NCBI RefSeq assembly: GCF_003390915.1
Contig: NZ_QMEM01000001.1
Coordinates: 930,001 to 994,000 of the forward strand
Direction of reading: 5' to 3'
Source: Lewinella sp. IMCC34183
GTDB taxonomy: Bacteria > Bacteroidota > Bacteroidia > Chitinophagales > Saprospiraceae
DNA: 64,000 bases
How positions within the stretch are numbered: position 1 is the stretch's first letter; each line of letters starts with the position of its first letter. The position numbers were made by a program, and so were the translations under genes. Positions 24,401-33,274 of the stretch are shown one piece after another. The notes under the pieces were generated by a model, which saw only the letters and a program-made list of their open reading frames with translations, did not search any database and was not told the origin of the DNA.

Positions 24401-25565
24401 AGTAGTCGATCCCGAGGATGGGGATTTCGTCGCAGTAGGTCGCCACGCCGCCGTCGCAGGTACAGCCGGCACCCTGGGCGCCGTCGAGTTCGTCCTCGTT
24501 GTATACGTAAGCCAGCGACCGGGTGGTATCGCTGCCGATGTAGTCGTCGGTTGCGCACCCCAGGTCGGGATCGACCCACATGGCAAAGTAAGTATCCAAA
24601 ATGTCCTCCTGCGCCCGGTTGATGAGCTTATAGCGCTGGAAGGTCATGCTGTTGATATCGTCCGAAGTGGTATAGGCGAAGGCCTGTACCTGCACCTCCA
24701 TCTGTATCTGCAGGGGGGTGTTGGACTGCCGGTGGGTGTTGCCGGCGTCGTTGTAGATCCAGAAGGTCATCTCCTCGGGAAACTGCGGAGTCTCGCCGCA
24801 GCCGCGGATCTCGATGATCGGATAATCCCCCTCGGTGGGATTGTAGAGCCCGTCGAGGTTTTCGTCCCAGAAGCCGGCCAGTCCGCCGCCCTCGCTGGGG
24901 TTGGGGAGGTCGAAACCGTTCACCTCCGAGAAGTAGGGGTTACCCACCGACGGCCAGCCAAGCACGTCGCGCGGTACGTCGTCCGGGTCGAGGGGCAGCT
25001 CGTCGTTGTCCAGCGCGGTCTGGTAGGCCAGCCGCAGCGCCCGGATGCTCTCTCCCCGGACGGTAAAGAAGCGGTCCCACCGCTGGCACGTATCCCGTTG
25101 CACGGTTCCCTGGGAGGTGAGGGGCCCCGGGTAGTAGTCGAAATTGCCGGTACCGCGCCCGTAATCCTGGGCCGCCACCTTGAGCCCGCCCCCCGGGTCA
25201 CGGCCGCCGAGCCACACGGCGCCGGCGTAGATGGAGCTTACCTCCGGCACGCCGGGGGGCACCTTCGGTACGATGTAGCGGCCGTTCTCGCCGTCCCACC
25301 AAACGTCACCGCCGGTGGTCAGGCGGGCACGCACGTTGTTGATCTCCATGTCGGTCTGCCGGGTCGCGTTGTCGCAGGCTTCCCGGAAGTCGATCTGCTG
25401 CTGCGCGGAGGGCGTCGGCCGGGCGGGTCGCTTCGGCCCCGGCCCCTTGGCGGCGGCCGGGGAGAGGGGCAATACGGCCACCAGGCTCACGAGAAGGGCT
25501 AGGGTGCAGGAAGGGAGGCGCATGGGAAAGCGGTTCTGGGGGGTGCGGACGAGAGGGAGCATCAT
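21408..25565 (-). CDS. Giant secreted protein with T9SS type A C-terminal sorting domain
   Basis: About 1385 residues from ATG 25565, which overlaps the receptor stop (ATGATG); an in-frame ATG at 25523 gives a shorter leader to the signal peptide (LALLVSLVAVLPLSPAAA). The long mature region has no enzyme motif I recognise. It is rich in D, G and aromatic residues, with segments such as VWLGGRDPGGG, IYNDAGNTHRQSNTP and FYVTDQPYDGG. The C-terminus is a T9SS type A domain: INVVPNPYYGFSTYE, ATVTIYSLDGKFIR, NQKGIPVASGVYLIHVDAPG, FFGVQRQ. It is therefore exported by T9SS and probably held at the surface. It is large enough to be the lipoprotein-like partner of the adjacent receptor. Confidence 0.8.
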   Translation of the reverse strand: MMLPLVRTPQNRFPMRLPSCTLALLVSLVAVLPLSPAAAKGPGPKRPARPTPSAQQQIDFREACDNATRQTDMEINNVRARLTTGGDVWWDGENGRYIVPKVPPGVPEVSSIYAGAVWLGGRDPGGGLKVAAQDYGRGTGNFDYYPGPLTSQGTVQRDTCQRWDRFFTVRGESIRALRLAYQTALDNDELPLDPDDVPRDVLGWPSVGNPYFSEVNGFDLPNPSEGGGLAGFWDENLDGLYNPTEGDYPIIEIRGCGETPQFPEEMTFWIYNDAGNTHRQSNTPLQIQMEVQVQAFAYTTSDDINSMTFQRYKLINRAQEDILDTYFAMWVDPDLGCATDDYIGSDTTRSLAYVYNEDELDGAQGAGCTCDGGVATYCDEIPILGIDYFRGPRAPVYDLDGVQIGERELGMSSFVYYNNANVGGPPQPTTDPSTAAEYYNYLQGRWRDGTPLQNSGDGYDEGAAPTTRYAFPDAPNVNGWNMTTEELPYGDRRTIQASGPFTLQPGAVNELIIGVVWVPDQTYPAPSIQRLQQADDLAQSLFDNCFDLLDGPDAPDVDLLELEREVVLLFSNSPISNNYLEGYQEEGLGIPRGEDSLYRFEGYRVFQFAGPDVTLADIGDPERVREVATYDLDNGVTRLFNWTGISADEPDRNPLNQTYYVPELRVAGDDSGIRHSISITQDAFANGNDTRLINHRRYYFTVVAYAYNNYETYDPFDPDSPGQPVQYIASSRNIGDPLTGNAYYTAIPRPILDRDLMADYGDGATITRLSGRGNNGNFLDLDAETVAGLEAAIAGGQSTTGELTYAQGAGPIDIFVANPLNVQDGEYEITFVDGDMSDDELTAPVRWTLRCLNDCNVPTVVSERPISSNNEQIVNEFGFSVRIGDVPEPGTSGTGSNGAIGAAVQYDSTDQEPWLLFVPDNYQLGFRDAVEFDQSIFDYLATDDFQDRFYDLDQDRGLSDLYPGIAPYRLLDHREIVGGIPFISPVYLSEFRLNDVVIRSQTLQELNNVNIVFTADKSLWSRCPVVETSNYFYDDLFYRGQPIKPEGARNMFDTRDAPSVTREAGPDGLPAVDNDIDPQYATGMGWFPGYAIDVETGERLEIFWGENSLYDGRRLGDQYVAPANGSDMIFNPSSTIFQKSPLLGLNVYDFPAGGQHFFYVTDQPYDGGVRLYNRLFPRSVANSTAKIRGLQEITWAGFPLLAPGTNLLSYADGIIPADVTIKLRVNSAFDYAEGVPEANGYPTYRFRLEGRQATTELDESLTNRALDMINVVPNPYYGFSTYEDSQFETNVKITNLPARATVTIYSLDGKFIRQYERDETITVLRGANRPVGYRQISPALEWDLRNQKGIPVASGVYLIHVDAPGLGERTLKFFGVQRQFDPSGL

Positions 25566-28500
25566 AGGCCAAAGCGGACACCGATGTACATCCGGCGCGG
25601 TAAACTGAAAAAATCGGAGTTGAGTACGCGCCACTGGTAGCTGTCGAGGTAGGAGGCGACCGGGCGGGTGCCCCCCTCGATGCTCTCCAGCTGGTCGCGC
25701 CCGAAGCTGCTCTGCAGGAAACCCGGGTCTTCCGGGGACCCCGTGGCGGAGTACACCCCGATGATGTTGCGGCGGTCGAGGATGTTGCTGACGCGGAAGT
25801 ACACGTTGAGGCCCGCCCGCCCGGCGATCTGGAAGTTCTTTTCGATCTGTCCGTTCAGGGTGAAGTTCCACGGGTTGCGGCTGCCGTTGATGGCGCCGCG
25901 CGTGCCCGAACCGCCCAGCTCCAGGGGGATGAAGGTGGCGGTGTAGGGCCGGCCGGAAACGGCAACCGTCTGCAGGTTGAAACCGGAATTGTCGAGCCAC
26001 CGGGGCGTCCCGCTGCGGCTGTCGAAGCGGTAGTCGAGGACCAGGTTGATGCGGTGCCGCTCGTCGAAACTCAGGGGAAAGAGCGTACGCAGGTTGCCCC
26101 GGTTGGTGAGGCCGCGCTGGCTGGTCGAATTGGAGCCGGTGCCGTCGGCGAATTGCAGCGTATAGTTCGCGTTGACCGTGACGTTGCTGGTGCGCCGCAG
26201 GTCGTAGGTGAAGCTGAAGCCCTTGACGGTACCGAAATCCTGATTGTCGTAGGTGGTATACTGGTTGACGATCGGCACGGGGAAGTAAGTGCGCAACTGG
26301 ATCATGTCGCGCAGTTCCTTATAGTAAGCGGCCAGGGTAATGGCCGAGGAATTGCTCACCTTGGTCTTGAAGCCCACCTCGTAATCGATCGTCCGTTCGG
26401 GCCGAAGGGCCGGGTTGTTGAAGGGACTGCCGGGCGAACCGGGCCGCTCCACGAAGTAGTAGTAGTCGAGGGCCGTGGCCAGCGTGTTGCTGGCGGGTCG
26501 CTGCACCAGCACGTCGTAGTGGGCGAAGAAGTTGGCCTCCCCGGAGATCGGGAAAGAGAAGGCCAGGCGCGGCATGATGTTGTACTGCACCTGGTAATCT
26601 TCGAAGGAGGTTTCCACCGTAAAATCCGGTGACTTGATGAAGTTATTGGATTCCCGCACCTGCTCGCTGGCGTAGCTCGGGAACACCAGCCCGGTACGGA
26701 CGCCCTCGATCTCCTGCGGTCCGTTGGTGGGCGTACCATCCGCCTGGTACCAGTTGTCGTTGAAGCGGTAGGCGCGTACCTGGTCGCTGTTCTCCGCGAC
26801 GGTGTACACCTTGAAGTCTTCCCCGATGTTGCCGGGCCGCTCCCCGCCGAAGTTGGCGTGGAAGTCCGCCGCTCCGGCGATCTCGTAGAGGCTGTAGGGG
26901 TCGCGCAGCACCTTGGTGTTGGCGTCGTACCGGTCGGCGCGGACCCCCACGCGGAAGATCATGTTGTTGATCGTGAACTTGTCCTGGAGGTAGGCCGCCG
27001 CGTACACCGGCCGGTTGGGCGCTACCGTGAACCGCTGCTCGCCGGTCACGGGGTCGATGGCGAAGAAGTCGTCAAAGGTGCCATTCACCTCGTTGCCGAG
27101 GTAGTCGTAGCCCACGTAGCCCACCAGCTGGGCAAAGGTGAGCTCCTGGGCGCTGAACTGATCGAGCGAAAGCTGGTCGGGCGACAGGCCGTCTATATTT
27201 ACGTACTGGTCAATGGGGATGTCCAGGTCCTCGCGGACCCGGCGGTAGAAGGTGCCGGCGTCGGACTGTACCGTGGGTGCCACCACGGTCGCGGGCCCTA
27301 CGTACCGCTGGTCGCCGGTGCCGAGGTCGACGTCTACGGTAGAAACTACCCGGTTGAGGGTGTCCACGGTATTGAGGTGGCGGTTGATGAGCTGCCGCCC
27401 GGCCGTCCACAGTCCACCGGGGGCCATGCTATAGCTTCGGTTGACGCGCTGCTCGAAGACCACCCCGAGCTGCACGCTGTGGCGGCTTTTGTCGGAGTTT
27501 CCTGGCACCAGCTCGAAGGTGGCGTTGCCGTTGAAGGTGTAGGTATCGTTGTCGGAAAACGCGTAGCTGTTATAAACGGAGCCCACGTTGGCGTGGAATC
27601 CCCAGCTGTCACGGTAGAGCGTCTGCGTGCGGCCGTTGACGGCGGCGAACTGGTCCAGGGTGGGAATGGGCTCCCCGTCGGCGGTTTGCTGCTGCACCCC
27701 GAGTTCGCCGTAGCGGTCGTCGGTAAAAATGAGATCCTCCCCGTAGCCCAGGAAATTGTTGTAGTTGGACAGTACCGGATTGACGGAGGTACTGGGGTCG
27801 AAGCTGCGGAGCACTTCGCGGTAGTCGGCCTGGACGGCCCGCAGCGGTACCCCGTCAGCGTCGTACTCCACCCCGAAGACGGGGATATAATCGATGTCGA
27901 AGCGGCCCACGTAGCCGTAATTGAAAAAGTTGTCGCCGTGAACCGGATCGGCGATCTCGCCCCGGTTGTTTTCGATCCCGAGCTGCAGGATGTAGCTGGA
28001 GTTCTGGATGAGGCTCCGGTTGTTGCCCTGCTCCCCGGCCGCGCCGGCCCCCGACAGCCGGTGACGGAAGCGGAAGTTGGCCCGGTAGTCCTCACCGGCC
28101 ACGGTGGGGTTGCGGGCGGCGTTGTAGGTGCGCCAGGTGATCCCCCCACCCTCGCCCGGGGTAAACTGGTTGTTGTCGCGTCCGTAAAAGCCCGAGAGCG
28201 ATACGTCGATCGCGTCGCTGATGCGCGCGTCAATCTTGCCGTTCAGGTTCAGGGAGTTGGAGGCTTCGAACGGACGCGTACGCAGGGCTTCCACGTCGTC
28301 GTTGGTGAGGAAATCGGCCGCCACGAAGGGCTGGCCGCCGCGCAGGATGACCGGGTTGGCCTCGAGGTCGGCGATCACGTCCTCCCGGGCCCGGTAGATG
28401 GGTACGGCGCTGGGGTCGTCGTCGCGTCGGTAGGTGTAGCGACCGCTGAGGCGGAAGCCCAGGATGGCCCGGTCGGCGCCCCGCTTGATGAGCGGCCCCG

Positions 28501-29260
28501 AGACGGCCACCCCTACGAGACTGTTGCCGTAGTCGTCGAGTCCCTCGCTGGTCTCGGCTTCGGCGTTGACGAAGAATTCCGAACTGGGCCCCTTGGTCGT
28601 GATGGAAATGATGCCGCCGGTCACGTCGCCGTAGCGTGCCTCGAGACCACCGGTGATGACCTGCAGCTGCTCGATCTCCGACTCGGGCAGGAGGCTGCCG
28701 CGCACCCGGACGCCGTCGACGTAGTAATCGGTGGCGTTGGCGCGTGATCCGCGGATGGTGATAGCCGACCCTTCGTCGGCCGACGCGGCGCCGGCCGTGA
28801 TGGAAGCCAGCTGGTTGATGTTTCGGGTGGGCAGGCGCTGGATCTCGCTGGCCGTGATCGTCTGGCCGGACGTAGTGTTATCGACCTCGATCAGGGGCAC
28901 GTCGTAGCCGGTGACGACCACCGTCTCCAGGTTCACGCCGCCTTCGTTGCTTACCTCCACGTCGGCCACGTTGGTCCGCCCCGGCAGCACCGGAATGTCG
29001 GTAAGCCGGGTGGGTGGATAGCCCGTATAGTTCACCTCGATGTCGTAGGTGCCGGGGTCGATGTTGGAGAAGAAGAAGTTGCCGCTGAGGTCCGTAGTCG
29101 TTCCCTGAAAAAAACTCCCCTCTTTAAACAGGGAAACCGCGGCAAAAGAAAGTGGCTCCCCACCGCCGTCCACGTCGGTAACCTTACCGGAAAGGGCGGT
29201 CTGGGCGGTCGCACACCACGCAAGAAGCAGAAAGAAAGGTAGGAGTAACGGTCTTTTCAT
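25562..29260 (-). CDS. TonB-dependent receptor with carboxypeptidase-like N-terminal domain
   Basis: A 1232-residue outer-membrane receptor. It has a signal peptide (LLLPFFLLLAWCATAQT), then a carboxypeptidase-regulatory-like domain at about 22-105 (GKVTDVDGGGEPLSFAAVSL; DLSGNFFFSNIDPGTYDIEV). The plug begins near VVVTGYDVPLIEVDNTTSGQ, with ITIRGSRANATDYYVDGVRV and YGDVTGGIISITTKGP. A 22-strand-type barrel fills the rest, ending YIGVRFGL. It would import a substrate using TonB energy. No SusD follows; instead the next gene overlaps by 4 bp and encodes a T9SS cargo protein. The ligand is unknown. Confidence 0.92.
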   Translation of the reverse strand: MKRPLLLPFFLLLAWCATAQTALSGKVTDVDGGGEPLSFAAVSLFKEGSFFQGTTTDLSGNFFFSNIDPGTYDIEVNYTGYPPTRLTDIPVLPGRTNVADVEVSNEGGVNLETVVVTGYDVPLIEVDNTTSGQTITASEIQRLPTRNINQLASITAGAASADEGSAITIRGSRANATDYYVDGVRVRGSLLPESEIEQLQVITGGLEARYGDVTGGIISITTKGPSSEFFVNAEAETSEGLDDYGNSLVGVAVSGPLIKRGADRAILGFRLSGRYTYRRDDDPSAVPIYRAREDVIADLEANPVILRGGQPFVAADFLTNDDVEALRTRPFEASNSLNLNGKIDARISDAIDVSLSGFYGRDNNQFTPGEGGGITWRTYNAARNPTVAGEDYRANFRFRHRLSGAGAAGEQGNNRSLIQNSSYILQLGIENNRGEIADPVHGDNFFNYGYVGRFDIDYIPVFGVEYDADGVPLRAVQADYREVLRSFDPSTSVNPVLSNYNNFLGYGEDLIFTDDRYGELGVQQQTADGEPIPTLDQFAAVNGRTQTLYRDSWGFHANVGSVYNSYAFSDNDTYTFNGNATFELVPGNSDKSRHSVQLGVVFEQRVNRSYSMAPGGLWTAGRQLINRHLNTVDTLNRVVSTVDVDLGTGDQRYVGPATVVAPTVQSDAGTFYRRVREDLDIPIDQYVNIDGLSPDQLSLDQFSAQELTFAQLVGYVGYDYLGNEVNGTFDDFFAIDPVTGEQRFTVAPNRPVYAAAYLQDKFTINNMIFRVGVRADRYDANTKVLRDPYSLYEIAGAADFHANFGGERPGNIGEDFKVYTVAENSDQVRAYRFNDNWYQADGTPTNGPQEIEGVRTGLVFPSYASEQVRESNNFIKSPDFTVETSFEDYQVQYNIMPRLAFSFPISGEANFFAHYDVLVQRPASNTLATALDYYYFVERPGSPGSPFNNPALRPERTIDYEVGFKTKVSNSSAITLAAYYKELRDMIQLRTYFPVPIVNQYTTYDNQDFGTVKGFSFTYDLRRTSNVTVNANYTLQFADGTGSNSTSQRGLTNRGNLRTLFPLSFDERHRINLVLDYRFDSRSGTPRWLDNSGFNLQTVAVSGRPYTATFIPLELGGSGTRGAINGSRNPWNFTLNGQIEKNFQIAGRAGLNVYFRVSNILDRRNIIGVYSATGSPEDPGFLQSSFGRDQLESIEGGTRPVASYLDSYQWRVLNSDFFSLPRRMYIGVRFGL

Positions 29261-29532
29261 GCGGTGGCGTTGCGCGGCGGGGCTTCCGCGGGATGACAGT
29301 GGCTACAAATTTGCAAAACGCACGGCGAACTTTCACCCCCATTGGGAGGGGGGTACCATATGCGACAAAAATCAGAAGCTTCCCCGCCCGGCACACCGGC
29401 GGCAGGCTGTTAGGTAAATATGCGCGGGAAAGCGGGCAAAAGCCGGTTATCTTACGAGACCGGATATCCCCGGCACCCGCGTTCCCGCACCTGATTATGG
29501 GGGACCGTCCCCTTACAAACATCGATCAAGCT

Positions 29533-32500
29533 ATGACAACACGCCTACCCATTTACCTCCTCCTCACCCTGCTCTGTTCTCCGCTGGCCGCCCAGCTCAC
29601 ACCCGCCACGGCCGTCGCCGAAATGGCGCGTGGCATCAACCTGGGCAACACCCTTGAGCCCCCGATGGAGGGCGACTGGAACAACGGCCCGGCCGAGGAA
29701 AGCTACTTCGACGCCTACGTCGACGCGGGCTTTACCAACGTCCGGATACCGGTCCGCTGGGATGAGCATACCCTCGACAGCGCCCCCTACACCGTCGACG
29801 CCGCCTGGATGGACCGGGTGGAAGAAGTGGTCGACTGGGGCCTCGACCGGGGCCTGTACATCACCCTTAACACCCACCACGAGGACTGGCTGAAGAATGG
29901 CTACGCCGACCCCGACCTCCGCGCGCGCTTCGACGCGATCTGGGAGCAGATCGTAAACCGCTTCGGCGATAAGTCCGAAAAGCTGCTCTTCGAGATCATC
30001 AACGAGCCCTTCGGGATGACCGTGGCGGAGGTGGACGAGCTCAACGCCCGTATTCTCGGCATCATCCGCGCGGATAACCCCACCCGCCTCGTCATCTTCG
30101 GCGGCAACCAGTACGCCAACGCCGAGGAACTGGTGGTGGCCGCGGTGCCGGAAGACGACTACGTGATCGGCTATTTTCACTCCTATGACCCCTGGTCGTT
30201 CGCGGGAGAGGGTACGGGTACCTGGGGCACCGCCGCCGACTACCAGGCCCTGGAGAATAAGCTTCAGCGGGTCGACAGCTGGTCTCAGGCCAACGACGTG
30301 CCCGTCCACCTCAGCGAGTTCGGCGCCGTATTGCAGGCCGATTACAACTCGCGCATGCGCTGGTACGCGGCCTACGTGGAAGCCGCCCTGCGCCACGGCT
30401 TCGCGTTCTCCGTCTGGGACGATGGAGGAATGTTCGGCATTCTCGACCGCGCGGACAACAGCTGGCCGGAAGTGAAGGACGTGCTCCTGTACACCTACAC
30501 CGATTCGCCGACCACGCTTACCGCCACGGCCTCCGACCCGGCCGATACCCTGAACCTGAGCGTGGCCCTTAGCTGGACCAACCGGGCCGACGGCAACGGA
30601 ATCACCGTAGAGCGGCGCAGGGGAGAGGAAGCGTTTGCCCCCCTGGTCGATCTGGCGGGAACGGCCGAGACGTACACGGATACTGCCGTTACCAAAGGTA
30701 CCTTTTACACCTACCGCATCGTAACGTCCCGTAACGACGGCACCGAACTGCAATCGTACCCCGCCCGCGTGCTGGTATCCGCCGGTCCCCAAGAACCCTT
30801 TGGTTCCGCCCCGGCGGTATTGCCCGGGACCCTGCAGGCGGAGGACTACGACCGGGGCGGCGAGAGTGTGGCCTACCACGACTCCGAATCCGAAAACATC
30901 CCCGGCGGCTACCGGCCCGAAGAAGGGGTGGATATCGGAGCCGCCGGTGATGGCGGCTTTGCCGTGGGTTACGTGGCCCGCGGGGAGTGGCTGGAGTTTA
31001 GTGTCATCGTCGACAGCGCGGGCAGCTACGCCGTCACCGCGGCCGTAGCGTCTGCCGTCGGAGGGGGCAGCATGCTGGTCAGCAATTCCCTGAACGCCTC
31101 CAGCGTATCGCTCCGCGTGTCCGGTGACGGCACCGGAGGTTACGAGACCTTCGAAGAAGTGACCACCCCCGGGCGGCTGAACCTCGAGGCCGGCGAGCAG
31201 GTGATCCGGATCGACTTTACGAGTGAGGAAGCCTTCAATCTTGACTCCCTGACCTTTACCCGCGTAGCCGCGGACACGAACGCCATCGTGAACTACTACG
31301 ACCTGCTGGATACCGCGGCGCAGCGCTTTACCGGCTCGCCGGTGGGGATCACCTACGGGGTTGCCGATGGGATATTGACCATCAGCGGCGACGGTACCTC
31401 CCCCAGCTACCAGACGTTTCGCTATACGCTTCCCGATTCCCTGCTTGCCGATGTGGGCAACTCCGGCAACCTGCTCTTCCTGCGGGCGCGTACCCTGAGC
31501 GGCGCACCGGTGGACCTGCGCGTCGACCTCGTCGACGAAAAAGAACTGGCCACTACCGTGGCGGGCCGCACCATCACCGTGGAGGGAACCGAATTTATGA
31601 CCTATGAGATCGATTACACCGGCGGTTACCAGGACGGTGGCTACGGCGGAACCGGCTGCGACGACGCTCCCTGCGCCGTCGACGGCAACCGTATCGTCGC
31701 GCTTACCTTCTACCTCGAAGCCCCCACCGGAGGGTTCTCCGGCACGGTGGAGATCGATTACCTGAGCTTTGGCGAGGCGCTTGACGGCGGCGGGGAAGGC
31801 CCAACCGGGATCGTCAATTACAGCGACAACCTGGACGGCGCCGGCGACCGCTTTACCGGCAGCCCGGCCGGCCTCACCTATACGCTTACCGATGGCGTGC
31901 TGACCGTCGTGGGCGACGGCACCTCCGGCCCCTACCCTAACTTTGCTTACGACCTGCGCGACGAAAACGGCGATGCCGCGCTGGCGGACGCAATCGGCTC
32001 CGGCGACCTGCTCTACATACGCGCCCGCGCGGCGGGTGACGGGCCGGTCGACCTACGCATCGACCTCGTCGACCAGAACAACTTCCACACCACCCTCGCG
32101 GGCCGCACGGTACAGGTCAGCGGAGAAGCCTTCCAGACGTACCGTTTGGATTACGCGGGCGGCTACGCCGACGGCGGGTACGGAGGAACGGCCTGCACCG
32201 AGGAAACCCAGCCCTGCCCGGTGGACGGTCGCCGCATCGCCCGCCTCGTCTTCTACGTGGACCCCGAGACGGGAGGCTTCGACGGTACGCTGGAGATCGA
32301 CCGGATCCAGTTTGGTACCGACGTGTTTACTAGCGTGCGGGAGGACTTTGCCTTTCCGGACCTGCGGGTATACCCCAATCCGGCCACCGTTGAGCTCAAC
32401 CTCGCCTACCGGGCCGTCAGCAGTGGAGACGTACGCGTACGATTGTACGACGCCACGGGCCGCACCGCGGTAGACCGTCGGGTCAGCAACCGCGCGGGGA

Positions 32501-32613
32501 GCCACGAACGATTGAGCGTCCCGCTTCGCGATCTGTCCCCGGGACTCTATTATCTGCACCTGCTCGGCGCCGACGGGCGGCAGAGCCGGGGGTATCCGGT
32601 ACGCATTCAGTAA
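29533..32613 (+). CDS. Secreted GH5 glycanase with FN3-like, CBM6-like, two tandem unknown domains and T9SS sorting domain
   Basis: A 1026-residue exported enzyme, with a signal peptide ending near LAAQ. The GH5 domain spans about 25-320. It shows GINLGNTLE, NTHHEDW, the acid/base E158 in FEIINEPFG and the nucleophile E262 in HLSEFGAV, consistent with an endo-beta-1,4-glucanase or mannanase. A fibronectin-like module (about 325-415) is followed by a CBM6-like domain starting AEDYDRGG (about 430-577). Two copies of a domain of about 170 residues (586-752 and 760-935) share VNYxDxLD, GGYxDGGYGGT, PCxVDGxRI and TGGFxGTxEID. The C-terminus is a T9SS domain (LRVYPNPATVELNLAY ... GLYYLHL). Start 29533 gives the signal peptide; upstream frame extension is not signal-like. 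Confidence 0.88.
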   Translation: MTTRLPIYLLLTLLCSPLAAQLTPATAVAEMARGINLGNTLEPPMEGDWNNGPAEESYFDAYVDAGFTNVRIPVRWDEHTLDSAPYTVDAAWMDRVEEVVDWGLDRGLYITLNTHHEDWLKNGYADPDLRARFDAIWEQIVNRFGDKSEKLLFEIINEPFGMTVAEVDELNARILGIIRADNPTRLVIFGGNQYANAEELVVAAVPEDDYVIGYFHSYDPWSFAGEGTGTWGTAADYQALENKLQRVDSWSQANDVPVHLSEFGAVLQADYNSRMRWYAAYVEAALRHGFAFSVWDDGGMFGILDRADNSWPEVKDVLLYTYTDSPTTLTATASDPADTLNLSVALSWTNRADGNGITVERRRGEEAFAPLVDLAGTAETYTDTAVTKGTFYTYRIVTSRNDGTELQSYPARVLVSAGPQEPFGSAPAVLPGTLQAEDYDRGGESVAYHDSESENIPGGYRPEEGVDIGAAGDGGFAVGYVARGEWLEFSVIVDSAGSYAVTAAVASAVGGGSMLVSNSLNASSVSLRVSGDGTGGYETFEEVTTPGRLNLEAGEQVIRIDFTSEEAFNLDSLTFTRVAADTNAIVNYYDLLDTAAQRFTGSPVGITYGVADGILTISGDGTSPSYQTFRYTLPDSLLADVGNSGNLLFLRARTLSGAPVDLRVDLVDEKELATTVAGRTITVEGTEFMTYEIDYTGGYQDGGYGGTGCDDAPCAVDGNRIVALTFYLEAPTGGFSGTVEIDYLSFGEALDGGGEGPTGIVNYSDNLDGAGDRFTGSPAGLTYTLTDGVLTVVGDGTSGPYPNFAYDLRDENGDAALADAIGSGDLLYIRARAAGDGPVDLRIDLVDQNNFHTTLAGRTVQVSGEAFQTYRLDYAGGYADGGYGGTACTEETQPCPVDGRRIARLVFYVDPETGGFDGTLEIDRIQFGTDVFTSVREDFAFPDLRVYPNPATVELNLAYRAVSSGDVRVRLYDATGRTAVDRRVSNRAGSHERLSVPLRDLSPGLYYLHLLGADGRQSRGYPVRIQ

Positions 32614-32623
32614 GCGCAATCAG

Positions 32624-32661
32624 TGCCACCGGGTTAGGGCCCGTTACCCTACCCGGTGGCA
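32624..32661 (+). terminator. Stable hairpin after the GH5 gene
   Basis: TGCCACCGGGT (32624-32634) pairs with ACCCGGTGGCA (32651-32661). AGGG/CCCT adds inner pairs after a one-base bulge. No U-tract follows, so it is probably an mRNA 3'-end stabiliser or a weak terminator. Confidence 0.5.
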
Positions 32662-32824
32662 TTGACCTATGGATTGTGTCGGATATTGGGGATAAATTTA
32701 AATTAATTGGTTACAAAGTAAACTTTTTGCGTATTCGCGTTGTTATATTAGTGTATTTTGATTTGATAATCGCGGGAAATAGTAAGTAGCAAGTATAGTA
32801 GTACCGCCCCTAAACAATAACATA

Positions 32825-33196
32825 ATGAACAACCTCATTCTTTCCTCGACCTCCATTACCGGAACCAACGTAACCAACGCAAAAGGTGAAAACCTCGGCG
32901 AGATTCACGATCTGATGATCGACACCGACAACGGTACCGTAAATTATGCCGTACTGTCCTTCGGTGGATTTCTCGGACTCGGCGACAAGTACTTTGCCGT
33001 GCCCTTCGAGGCCTTCAGTGTTAACACCACTACCGAAAAGTGGGTCCTGAACGTAACCAAGGACCGACTCGAGAACGCACCTGGTTTCGATAAGAACAAC
33101 TGGCCTGATACCAGCAATCATTCCTACTGGAATGACCTGTACAGTCACTATGGCGTGAAGCGCCGTTCCTTCGTGAACAGTAATCAACCCGCCTAA
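32825..33196 (+). CDS. PRC-barrel domain protein
   Basis: A 123-residue protein with a PRC-barrel at about 8-80: VTNAKGENLGEIHDLMIDTDNGTV is the standard beta-barrel core and KYFAVPFEAFSV closes it. The remaining 40 residues are polar (NHSYWNDLYSHYGVKRR). PRC-barrel proteins of this type are often stress-linked, but no partner is visible here. An AT-rich stretch of about 130 bp lies upstream with no exact -7 box (TATTTTG near 32755 is one base short). A strong terminator follows. Confidence 0.88.
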   Translation: MNNLILSSTSITGTNVTNAKGENLGEIHDLMIDTDNGTVNYAVLSFGGFLGLGDKYFAVPFEAFSVNTTTEKWVLNVTKDRLENAPGFDKNNWPDTSNHSYWNDLYSHYGVKRRSFVNSNQPA

Positions 33197-33239
33197 CTAC
33201 GCCGGTTGACCTAAAGCCCCTAACACCAGACCCTACAAA

Positions 33240-33274
33240 GCCCACTGCAGCCCCGCTGCAGCGGGCTTTTTTTA
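33240..33274. terminator. Terminator between PRC-barrel and amidohydrolase genes
   Basis: GCCC(A)CTGCAGC pairs with GCTGCAG(C)GGGC across 33240-33266 with one A-C mismatch and loop CCC, followed by seven T's. The T-tract runs into the stop codon of the convergent amidohydrolase gene. Confidence 0.85.

Noticed and set aside
23481-25502. Long plus-strand frame antisense to the giant cargo gene
   Set aside because: Valine/glycine-rich low-complexity translation, no domain; antisense shadow.
26858-28747. Long plus-strand frame antisense to the TonB receptor
   Set aside because: Antisense shadow of a well-supported receptor gene.
29293-29532. N-terminal extension of the GH5 enzyme
   Set aside because: The extra 80 residues are basic and not signal-like, whereas ATG 29533 begins a normal signal peptide.
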